Shown here piece after piece: positions 48,859 to 56,412 of a DNA stretch of 64,000 nt (position 1 is the stretch's first letter; every line of letters starts with the position of its first letter). A program made the position numbers and the translations under genes. Source of the stretch: Acinetobacter harbinensis (lineage in GTDB: Bacteria > Pseudomonadota > Gammaproteobacteria > Pseudomonadales > Moraxellaceae); contig NZ_JXBK01000001.1 in the NCBI RefSeq assembly GCF_000816495.1, positions 438,714-502,713 on the forward strand, in the 5' to 3' direction. Under the pieces are notes generated by a model. That model searched no databases and was not told the origin of the DNA. It was given only the letters and a program-made list of their open reading frames with translations.

Positions 48859-50473
48859 TATGAATAATTTGATTTTTCTGGACTGTACTTTCCGTGACGG
48901 TGGTTACTACAATGCATGGGACTTTTCATCTGAATTGATAAACGACTATCTCATCGCTATGCAAGCAGCCGGTATAAATGCTGTTGAGTTAGGTTTTCGT
49001 TCTCTTAATAACAAAGGTTTTAAAGGTGCTTGCGCATTTACTTCTGATGATTTCTTGCGCAGCTTACCTTTGCCTGAAAACCTAACCATTGGTGTCATGT
49101 TAAACGCCAATGAGTTGGTAGGCGATATAGCGCAAGAAGAGGTACTCGCTCAATTATTTCCAGTATCGGCCGCCGAATCACCTGTTGATTTAGTCCGTAT
49201 TGCTAGTCATTTGCATGAGTTTGAGCAGGCTTTACCTGCTGTGACTTGGTTGAAAGAACGCGGTTATCAAGTTGGTTTTAATTTGATGCAGATCGCTGAT
49301 TGTCCAGAGCAAGAAGTGAAAGCGCTGGCTCGGCTAGCTAATAGCTATCCTTTAGATGCGCTGTATTTTGCTGATAGCATGGGCAGCATGAGTCCAGATC
49401 AGGCCGCGAAAATTGTGGGTTGGTTGCGTAGTGAGTGGCAGGGTGCATTAGGGATTCATACGCATAATAATTTAGGTCTTGCGCTCTCTAATACATTACG
49501 AGCTTTAAACGAAGGCGTCACTTGGGTTGATGCAACTGTTACAGGTATGGGGCGCGGTCCTGGTAATGCATTAACTGAAGAGTTGGCAATAGAGATAGCT
49601 GAATCTCGTCAGCAAAAAGTTAATTTGGTTCCACTGATGGGGCTTATTCGTAAGCACTTTCGCCCGATGAAAGAAGCCTACGGCTGGGGTACTAACCCTT
49701 ATTATTATCTTGCCGGTAAGTACGGTATTCACCCAACCTATATTCAAGAAATGCTTAATGACTCGCGTTATAGCGAAGAAGATGTGCTGGCTGTCATTGA
49801 GCATTTACGTATCGAAGGTGGTAAGAAATTCAGTTTGAATACCTTAGATACCGCACGTCACTTTTATCGTGGTGAGCCTCAAGGGCAATGGTCTCCTCAA
49901 GCTCTTTTTGCTGGGCGAGATGTGTTGCTTTTGGGTACAGGGCCGGGCGTTGAACAGCACCGTTCAGCGTTAGAAAGTTATATACGCCAAGCTAAACCTT
50001 TGGTGTTGGCATTGAATACGCAAAGTGCTATTGCACCAGAGTTGATTGATGTGCGTGTGGCTTGTCATCCTGTGCGCTTATTAGCTGATTGCGAAGCGCA
50101 TACTAAATTGCCACAGCCCTTGATTACACCCTACTCAATGTTGCCCGAAGATGTGCAACATGCATTGGCTAGTAAAGAAATTTTTGATTTTGGCTTAAAC
50201 GTACAAGCAGATACTTTCGAGTTTAACGAGACCTATTGTACGACACCGACCTCGTTAGTGATGGCTTATGCTTTTGCGCTTGCAAGTAGCGGAAAAGCTA
50301 AACGCTTGTTGCTAGCTGGTTTTGATGGTTATGAAGGTGAAGATCCGCGTAATTTTGAAATGAATAAAGTTGTTAAAAGCTATACCCAAACAGCTAATAC
50401 GACACCATTACTAGCAATTCTACCAACTCGGTATGATGTCTTTAAACAAAGTGTCTACGGGGAAGTTGAATGA
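48851..50473 (+). CDS. DRE-TIM (HMGL-like) aldolase fused to a GT42/MptE-like domain
   Basis: The 540-residue protein has two parts. Residues 8-280 are a DRE-TIM metallolyase barrel: DCTFRDGGYY supplies Asp11, Arg15 and Asp16, GIHTHNN supplies the metal ligands His203 and His205, and GMGRGPGNA closes the site, as in 4-hydroxy-2-oxovalerate aldolase and HMG-CoA lyase. No LeuA-type regulatory domain follows. Residues about 352-540 form a Rossmann-like domain with LLLGTGPGVEQH and a later SLVMAYAFALASSG/LLLAGFDGY segment. The layout recalls GT42 sialyltransferases and MptE-like (DUF115) proteins. It overlaps the upstream transporter by 8 bases and the downstream cytidylyltransferase by 4. I infer a pyruvate aldolase that makes a 2-keto-3-deoxy sugar acid. 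I know of no characterised close relative. Confidence 0.75.
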   Translation: MLNMNNLIFLDCTFRDGGYYNAWDFSSELINDYLIAMQAAGINAVELGFRSLNNKGFKGACAFTSDDFLRSLPLPENLTIGVMLNANELVGDIAQEEVLAQLFPVSAAESPVDLVRIASHLHEFEQALPAVTWLKERGYQVGFNLMQIADCPEQEVKALARLANSYPLDALYFADSMGSMSPDQAAKIVGWLRSEWQGALGIHTHNNLGLALSNTLRALNEGVTWVDATVTGMGRGPGNALTEELAIEIAESRQQKVNLVPLMGLIRKHFRPMKEAYGWGTNPYYYLAGKYGIHPTYIQEMLNDSRYSEEDVLAVIEHLRIEGGKKFSLNTLDTARHFYRGEPQGQWSPQALFAGRDVLLLGTGPGVEQHRSALESYIRQAKPLVLALNTQSAIAPELIDVRVACHPVRLLADCEAHTKLPQPLITPYSMLPEDVQHALASKEIFDFGLNVQADTFEFNETYCTTPTSLVMAYAFALASSGKAKRLLLAGFDGYEGEDPRNFEMNKVVKSYTQTANTTPLLAILPTRYDVFKQSVYGEVE

Positions 50474-51162
50474 AAAATAAAGTTACCGCCTTTTTACCTT
50501 GTAGAGCAGGTAGTGAAAGAGTACCTCATAAAAATATTAAACCTTTCGCGGGTTACGATTTTGGATTGATAGAAATTAAGCTAAAGCAGCTTCATGAGTC
50601 AAAGGAAATTGATGAGATTGTATTGTCAACGAATGATCTGCATATTTTAAATTATGCACAATCACTTAGTTTAAAAAAATTAAGTATTCATAAACGATCC
50701 GAAGACCTTTCATCTAGTGAAACAAGTACAGATCAGTTGGTAGCTCATGCTTTAGAATTAATTCCAAGTGGTGATATTTTATGGACGCATGTCACTTCAC
50801 CTTTTATAACTGCTAAGCATTACGATGAAATGATTCGTTGTTACTTAGAGAAAAAAACAGAAGGTTTTGATTCGTTAATGAGTGTAACAGAGCTATATGC
50901 TTTTCTGTGGCAAGATAAAAAGCCGTTAAATTACGATAGAAGCATAGAGAAGTGGCCTAGAACACAGACCTTACAGCCTATATCAGAAGTAAATAGTGGG
51001 GTTTTCTTAGCATCTACGAAAGTATATAAAACAAAAAATGATCGCATAGGTGATCAGCCTTATTTGTATAATCTAAATAAACTTATTAGTCATGATATAG
51101 ATTGGCCTGAAGATTTTATTGTCGCAGAGTGTATGGCTGAAAAAGGACTTGTTAAATTATGA
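50470..51162 (+). CDS. CMP-acylneuraminate-type cytidylyltransferase
   Basis: The 230-residue protein has the N-terminal nucleotide loop of CMP-sialic acid/CMP-Kdo synthetases (AFLPCRAGSERVPHKNIKPF), followed by IVLSTNDLHIL, the LWTHVTSPF strand and the SEVNSGVFLAS motif. Such enzymes couple CTP to a 2-keto-3-deoxy sugar acid at the anomeric carbon. It overlaps the aldolase gene and the HAD gene by four bases each (ATGA), so all three are translated together. With no NeuB-like gene in view, its substrate is more likely a product of the aldolase than ordinary sialic acid. The symbol neuA is withheld. Confidence 0.85.
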   Translation: MKNKVTAFLPCRAGSERVPHKNIKPFAGYDFGLIEIKLKQLHESKEIDEIVLSTNDLHILNYAQSLSLKKLSIHKRSEDLSSSETSTDQLVAHALELIPSGDILWTHVTSPFITAKHYDEMIRCYLEKKTEGFDSLMSVTELYAFLWQDKKPLNYDRSIEKWPRTQTLQPISEVNSGVFLASTKVYKTKNDRIGDQPYLYNLNKLISHDIDWPEDFIVAECMAEKGLVKL

Positions 51163-51827
51163 GTTACAGCCTTGAAAAATATAAAACTCTAGTTTTTGAC
51201 TGTGACGGCGTTGTTTTAAACTCCAACAAAGTTAAAACCGATGCTTTTTATCAAGCAGCATTATCGTATGGTGAGCAAGCGGCGCAAGCATTGGTTGAAT
51301 ATCATGTCGCTAATGGCGGTGTGTCGCGTTATAAAAAGTTTGCATACTTTTTAAATACTCTAGTCCCCCAGTATGCAGCAGGAGTCTCCGGCTCAACGCG
51401 TGAAGAGTTGCTCGATGCTTATGCACGTTACGTACTAAAAGGATTGCTAACCTGCGATATCGCAGAAGGCATTCACGAGTTGCGCAAAAACACCCATAAC
51501 ACGAACTGGCTGATAGTTTCAGGTGGCGACCAAGCTGAATTGCGTTATGTATTTGCTGAGCGTGGTTTAGCTGAATACTTTGATGGCGGCATTTTTGGTA
51601 GTCCAGACACTAAAGATGAAATCCTTGAGCGCGAAATAAATAACGGCAATATTCAGCAGCCTGCATTGTTTCTTGGTGACAGCAAATATGATTACCAGGC
51701 TTCTAATGGTGCCGGATTGGATTTTGTGTTCTTGACTGGGTGGACTGAGGTTGAGGGGTGGGAAGAGTGGTGTAATCAATACTGCTTGATAAGTGTTGAT
51801 AGTATTGAAAAATTATTAGGAGCTTAA
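51159..51827 (+). CDS. HAD-superfamily phosphatase of the ulosonic-acid cassette
   Basis: The 222-residue protein has all four HAD motifs: DCDGVVLNS (Asp14 nucleophile, Asp16 acid), VSGGD (Ser121), Lys152 (PDTKDEIL) and GDSKYDYQA (Asp174, Asp178). A helical C1 cap lies between the first two. This is the phosphoglycolate phosphatase-like group of small-molecule phosphatases. Its overlap with the cytidylyltransferase gene suggests it removes phosphate from a sugar-acid phosphate before CMP activation, as KdsC or Kdn-9-phosphatase do in known pathways. The substrate is inferred only from context. Confidence 0.8.
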   Translation: MSYSLEKYKTLVFDCDGVVLNSNKVKTDAFYQAALSYGEQAAQALVEYHVANGGVSRYKKFAYFLNTLVPQYAAGVSGSTREELLDAYARYVLKGLLTCDIAEGIHELRKNTHNTNWLIVSGGDQAELRYVFAERGLAEYFDGGIFGSPDTKDEILEREINNGNIQQPALFLGDSKYDYQASNGAGLDFVFLTGWTEVEGWEEWCNQYCLISVDSIEKLLGA

Positions 51828-51884
51828 AGATATTTTATTAACAGTGCAGCGTATAAAGTATCGTTTAAATCCTTATGAGCTGAA

Positions 51885-52046
51885 GTGTTAATTGAGGTTA
51901 TTGATAAGCTTTTTATTGAGCTAACTTCAGAAAATACACATAAAAAATCAATAGTTTATTTGCAGTACTTAATTGAGAAAACAAATGAAATAGGTAATGT
52001 TGTTTTCAAAGAAGAGCGAGAAAGGATTAATAAGGGCGAGTCTTGA
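51885..52046 (+). pseudogene. 53-codon frame, possible gene remnant
   Basis: In the 271-base gap after the HAD gene a frame starting at GTG encodes a helical, charged peptide (KLFIELTSENTHKKS, ending EERERINKGES). An in-frame stop lies just upstream and there is no good ribosome site. The composition is protein-like, so it may be the tail of a deleted gene left by cassette exchange. I do not recognise it. Confidence 0.25.
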
Positions 52047-52098
52047 TTTTACTGGTCTTAATGGGTATTTTTGATTTTTATAAGGTATTTAGGTGCTT

Positions 52099-52896
52099 AT
52101 GTCAATGTTGCGTAAAATATATTGGGCCTTAATAGTGCCTTTTATGAGCTTTTTAGGTTATTTAAAATTAAAATCTATTAGTGAGAAAAAAGATTATCTT
52201 GAATGGAGAGAGTCTTTCAGCGCAAAGAAAGTTTTAATCGTTGGAACAGGACCAAGCCTAGATAATGTTAGTGATGAATATTTTTTAAATTTTGATACTA
52301 TTGTATATATTAATCATGCTATTAAATGTTCGGGTAAAGTAAAGGATGAGTATTTTTTCTCTACTGATGTGGATGTGGTTAAAGGTATAGCTGATAAACC
52401 TTATTTTAAAAAAATTGAGACCATAGGTAAGGTTAAATCAATACTTGCTCCAATTTTTTTTCAGCAAGTATTTTTCTTGAAAGGTAACATTAAAAAAGGT
52501 TTTTCTTGGTTAGTAGCTAGCGAAGCAAGTTATAAAATTCATAGGGTCAGTAAGAGTTTCTTTGATTTTAACTTTCCAGTCACAGCAGTTTTTTGGCCAA
52601 AACAGCCTGATATAAAAGGGTTAGATATTTGGTTTTCACAGAAGCAACAAGTTTGTTTTTTTCCTGTTGTAGAATCAACATCAGCTCTTAGCGCGATTTT
52701 ATTTGTCGCTAAATATAGACCCTTGCAAGTTTCTTTAATCGGGTGTGATTTTGGTGTAGGGAGATCAAAGTCTATAGTAGAGGATTGTCCTGCGCATAAT
52801 GTGAATGTCTTTAGTGAGGCTAGAAATAAATTTAATTATATTAAGAATTATCTATCAAATAAAAATATTCTTTTGACAAATGAATCTTGGAGCTAA
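52099..52896 (+). CDS. GT42/MptE-like protein, candidate CMP-sugar transferase
   Basis: The 265-residue protein opens with a hydrophobic helix (residues 6-24). A Rossmann-like domain follows with KKVLIVGTGPSLDNV near residue 44-58, then TIVYINHAI, and a later STSALSAILFVAKYRPLQ/VSLIGCDFG segment. The GxGPSL loop and the helix-strand-GxDF order match GT42 sialyltransferases (Cst-I/II type) and MptE-like proteins. Right after a CMP-sugar cassette, a transferase for that sugar is the natural role, but catalytic residues cannot be confirmed by eye. I chose ATG 52099, five bases after AGG; a GTG two codons upstream is the alternative. Confidence 0.6.
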   Translation: MSMLRKIYWALIVPFMSFLGYLKLKSISEKKDYLEWRESFSAKKVLIVGTGPSLDNVSDEYFLNFDTIVYINHAIKCSGKVKDEYFFSTDVDVVKGIADKPYFKKIETIGKVKSILAPIFFQQVFFLKGNIKKGFSWLVASEASYKIHRVSKSFFDFNFPVTAVFWPKQPDIKGLDIWFSQKQQVCFFPVVESTSALSAILFVAKYRPLQVSLIGCDFGVGRSKSIVEDCPAHNVNVFSEARNKFNYIKNYLSNKNILLTNESWS

Positions 52897-52900
52897 TTTC

Positions 52901-54049
52901 ATGAAAATACTTCAAGTTACCAATATAGTCAGTCACCATCAGTTACCCTTAGCTCGAGAGCTATGCAAATTGGTTGGTGAAGAAAACTTTTTATTTGCTG
53001 CTACAGAAAAAATTGATCAAGATAGATTGAACAATGGATGGCAAAGTGAATATCCTGAAAAATGGATTATCCATCCTAATGAATCTGCAGCTGATCAAGA
53101 GAAATATGACAAATTCTGGGATGAAGCTGATGTTATTCTCTGTGGTGAGCGCTTAATTAGTAGAATGCAAGAGCGTATTGATAATAAAAAGCTATGTTTT
53201 TATATGTCTGAACGTTGGTGGAAGCCGCCTGTAGGTATGCTTCGATTATACCATCCTAGATACTTAAAAATGTTTTTAAACTTTAGACGTTTGAGTAAAA
53301 GCCCGTATTTTCACTACTTACCTACAGGGCCATTTGCAGCAAAAGATTTAGCCATGCTTGTACCTATGTCAGGACGTGTGTGGCATTGGGGATATTTTAC
53401 TGAGATGCCGAGTGTAACACGTAATGTTTCAGACGTGACCGACTCTCAGAGTGTTAGTATTCTTTGGGTTGGACGTATGCTGAAATTGAAAAATGTTGAT
53501 TTGTTGATTAAAGCATTATCTCGGCTAAAAAATGAAGGTAAGAAATTTAAGCTTTTACTAGTTGGTGAAGGACCAGAGCGAGAGCGATTACAAAAGCTTG
53601 CAGATAAGTTGTTGGGTGAAGAGTTTTGTACAATTCAAGATTTTATCCCAGCTTCTGAAGTGCCAGCACTAATGGCCGAACATGATATATATGTATTGCC
53701 AAGTAATGCATATGAAGGGTGGGGGGCTGTTATTAATGAAGCAATGTCAGTCGGTTGTGCTGTTGTTGTATCAGATAAGACTGGTGCAGGGGCTGCAATG
53801 ATTGAACATGGTGTGAATGGGATGTTGTTTAAGTCTGGATCAGAGCACTCTCTTTATGAGTGTTTAGATTGGTTTATTAGTATGAACGATTTAAGGAAAG
53901 ATCTAGGTATGCATGCTAAGTCTACATTTGTAGAAGACTGGCAGCCGAGCATAGTTGCCCAACGTTTTATAAATATATCTTCACAGTTGATTAATGGCAG
54001 AGAGGTATTAGGTTATTCTCACGGGCCATTATCAAAAATTAATAAATGA
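52901..54049 (+). CDS. GT4-family glycosyltransferase
   Basis: The 382-residue cytoplasmic GT-B protein starts KILQVTNIVSHHQLPLAREL. Its C-terminal half holds the nucleotide-sugar site of family GT4: ILWVGRMLKLKNVDLLI, LLVGEGPERERL and the E-x7-E motif within YEGWGAVINEAMSVG. It should add one sugar to the lipid-linked repeat unit. The ATG at 52901 follows GGAG by 8 bases; the longer frame starts inside the preceding gene. The specific sugar is unknown. Confidence 0.88.
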   Translation: MKILQVTNIVSHHQLPLARELCKLVGEENFLFAATEKIDQDRLNNGWQSEYPEKWIIHPNESAADQEKYDKFWDEADVILCGERLISRMQERIDNKKLCFYMSERWWKPPVGMLRLYHPRYLKMFLNFRRLSKSPYFHYLPTGPFAAKDLAMLVPMSGRVWHWGYFTEMPSVTRNVSDVTDSQSVSILWVGRMLKLKNVDLLIKALSRLKNEGKKFKLLLVGEGPERERLQKLADKLLGEEFCTIQDFIPASEVPALMAEHDIYVLPSNAYEGWGAVINEAMSVGCAVVVSDKTGAGAAMIEHGVNGMLFKSGSEHSLYECLDWFISMNDLRKDLGMHAKSTFVEDWQPSIVAQRFINISSQLINGREVLGYSHGPLSKINK

Positions 54050-54067
54050 ATACTTTGGTGGTGTAAC

Positions 54068-55315
54068 TTGGGTATTACCTTTTTTGTTTCAATAGTAGTG
54101 TTAATATTGAGTTTTATTTTTTTTAAAACTCCGAAAGGAAGGTTTAAATACTTATTCATAAATCCGATTGCTTTTGTTTCGATATTTGTTATTATTTACA
54201 TGATAGTAGGGTTTAATTTATTTTGGCAAGGCGATTATTATTTTTTAGGTGTAAATTTATCATATGGTTTAGATAGACTTTATGGGGTTACATCTGTTTT
54301 TTTAGGATTTTTTTTAGGATTTTTTTTAATAATTTTTTATTCTATTAAACAACGTAATACTTTTAACTATTACAAGGATTACCGGCTAAGGTCATCTTTA
54401 GTTTTCCTTTTTATATTCCTAATGGTTCTCTACTCATTATTACTAATTAATAAATTTAAAATTCCTTTAGTACATAATTTTTTAGGTCTTTTTTTTAATG
54501 CTGGCATTACAGTAATTTCCTATGCTTTTATTTCTAAAATGCGCTACTCTCATTTTTTATTATTAATCTATACTTTGCTGGTTGTTTATCTAGGTTTTCG
54601 CTATAGATTATTATTTTTGTTTTTACCTATTATTATTTCTCTTTTTATATTAAAAAAAACATCGTTTTTTAAGATGCTCGTATACTCAGCCGTAACTTTA
54701 GTTTCTGTTTTAATTGTTGCCGTTGTTGGTATATCACGTAGATATTCGGATGGCCTAGATCTTAGTAGGTTAGATGGAATGGGTTTTTTAAATATAATTA
54801 TTCAAGGTATATTTAATGATACATCCACAGTACTAACGTCAGGCGCACTAATTCAATGGCTAGATGATACCGATAATTTTGCTTATTTTAAGCAGATTTG
54901 GTATGTGTTAAATTATTTCATACCTAATGAATTATATCCAGATAAGGAATATTCCCCTATCTTTGATAATATTTCTATATTGACAGGTCAGATAAATAAT
55001 GAATCGGGCGCTGCAGTTCTAGGTTTTGTAGAGTATTATCATACTGCTGGTTACTATGGAGTTATTTTATTTGCATTTTTATTTGCATTTTTATTTGCTA
55101 AGCTTTTTAAAAAAATGATTAATTCAAATAGTCTTTATGATCATTATGTTTACTTTGTTCTACTTGCTTGGTTTATAAACTCTTTAACAAGAGGTTATCT
55201 ACCACAAAACTTACAAGATCTTGTTTCTATAGTTATAGGGCTTTATCTGATTAAGAGATTTTCTAATTTATCTAAAGCTGGTGGCTATCTTGAAAGTAAT
55301 AATAAACGGATCTAA
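54068..55315 (+). CDS. wzy: Candidate capsule repeat-unit polymerase Wzy
   Basis: The 415-residue protein is almost entirely hydrophobic, with about 10-12 membrane segments and one larger loop around residues 225-330 (SRRYSDGLDLSRL, FIPNELYPDKEYSP). That is the build of Wzy polymerases, which join repeat units in the periplasm. Wzy proteins share little sequence, so the call rests on topology, lack of any other candidate and position. The start is a TTG behind GGTGG. It is the most T-rich gene in the window and has 12-bp tandem repeats near both ends. Confidence 0.7.
   Translation: MGITFFVSIVVLILSFIFFKTPKGRFKYLFINPIAFVSIFVIIYMIVGFNLFWQGDYYFLGVNLSYGLDRLYGVTSVFLGFFLGFFLIIFYSIKQRNTFNYYKDYRLRSSLVFLFIFLMVLYSLLLINKFKIPLVHNFLGLFFNAGITVISYAFISKMRYSHFLLLIYTLLVVYLGFRYRLLFLFLPIIISLFILKKTSFFKMLVYSAVTLVSVLIVAVVGISRRYSDGLDLSRLDGMGFLNIIIQGIFNDTSTVLTSGALIQWLDDTDNFAYFKQIWYVLNYFIPNELYPDKEYSPIFDNISILTGQINNESGAAVLGFVEYYHTAGYYGVILFAFLFAFLFAKLFKKMINSNSLYDHYVYFVLLAWFINSLTRGYLPQNLQDLVSIVIGLYLIKRFSNLSKAGGYLESNNKRI
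54297..54327 (+). repeat. T-tract tandem repeat inside wzy
   Basis: T7, then two copies of the 12-base unit AGGATTTTTTTT, encode a Gly-Phe-Phe-Leu repeat in a membrane segment. Single-base slippage in a T8 run would frameshift wzy. Confidence 0.8.
55065..55098 (+). repeat. 12-bp tandem repeat near the 3' end of wzy
   Basis: About 2.8 copies of TTTTATTTGCAT, in frame, encode alternating Phe-Ala-Phe-Leu in a membrane helix. Copy-number change would keep the frame. Confidence 0.8.
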
Positions 55316-56408
55316 CTTGCACTCGGGTGGTGGTTTACAAGCTGGTATTTCATTTCTGTATGAAGCTTCTAGATTAAATTCTAGTGATTTACCCTTGCTG
55401 CATGTGATTGTTTCAAGCGAAATTTATGCAGGGCTAGCTCAAATGGGTGCTAATACAGCCGTTTTTGGTCGTTATGAAGTTATAGATACATTTGGTCTTG
55501 AGGGTTTGTACTCCAAATTAAATAATAGAATTAAAGAATATGAATTGGTTTTTACAATTTTTGGCCCAAACTATTTAAGAGTAAAAGCTAAAAAAGAAAT
55601 TGTCGGTTTTGCGCAGCTGTGGATATTAAATTTTAACAACCCTATATCTGAAAAAATGTCTTTTTTTAGTAAAAATGTATTGCGTCTTAAGTTTCTTATT
55701 CAATGGCTTTTTTTCTTACGGGCAGATCATTACGTTGTTGAACTTGAGCACGTTAAAAAGGGGTTGATTCAAAGCAAAGGTGTTGATGCTGAAAAAGTAA
55801 GCATTGTATATAATACTGTCTCATCTTTATACCTTGATGAAAGTAAATGGAAGACTATCTGTATAGAAAAAGGCAATGAAAAAATATCTTTAGGGATTGT
55901 GACCCGAGATTACCCGCATAAAAATATTGGTATTTTGCCTGCAGTCGGTCAGATTTTAGAAAGTAAGCACAATCTTAAAGTGCACTTTTATACCACGCTT
56001 AATGAGCTTGAGTGGTCAGCTCGAGATGAGTTTTTTAAGAAGTATGTATCAACTGTAGGTTCGCTATCACCAGACCAATGTCCGTCGTTTTATCAACAAA
56101 TAGACGGCGTGGTATTTCCTAGTTTATTAGAGTGTTTTTCAGCAACACCCTTAGAGGCGATGGTTATGGCTAAGCCGTTATTTGCTTCTGATCGTGGTTT
56201 TGTACGTGATGTTTGTGCTGAATATGCAGTGTATTTTGATCCATTAGATGCCAATGATATTGCACTTAAGATAGCTAACTATTTTAAAACCAATTTTAAT
56301 AACACAGAAAAGTTAGATAGAGCTAGAAATCACGCACTAAATTTTTCTTCAGCTAAGAGTCGAGCTGAAAAATATTTAGAAATTATTCAACAACAAGTGA
56401 AAGGTTGA
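55290..56408 (+). CDS. GT4-family glycosyltransferase
   Basis: The 372-residue protein begins KVIINGSNLHSGGGLQAG and carries GT4 features: LGIVTRDYPHKNIGILPAV at the hinge and the E-x7-E motif in LLECFSATPLEAMVMAKP. No membrane segment apart from a hydrophobic patch near residue 135. The TTG at 55290 follows GGTGG and gives the natural N-terminus; a GTG three codons earlier is possible. The gene starts inside the wzy 3' end. It may transfer one of the FucNAc residues made by the next genes. Confidence 0.85.
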   Translation: MKVIINGSNLHSGGGLQAGISFLYEASRLNSSDLPLLHVIVSSEIYAGLAQMGANTAVFGRYEVIDTFGLEGLYSKLNNRIKEYELVFTIFGPNYLRVKAKKEIVGFAQLWILNFNNPISEKMSFFSKNVLRLKFLIQWLFFLRADHYVVELEHVKKGLIQSKGVDAEKVSIVYNTVSSLYLDESKWKTICIEKGNEKISLGIVTRDYPHKNIGILPAVGQILESKHNLKVHFYTTLNELEWSARDEFFKKYVSTVGSLSPDQCPSFYQQIDGVVFPSLLECFSATPLEAMVMAKPLFASDRGFVRDVCAEYAVYFDPLDANDIALKIANYFKTNFNNTEKLDRARNHALNFSSAKSRAEKYLEIIQQQVKG

Positions 56409-56412
56409 GCAA

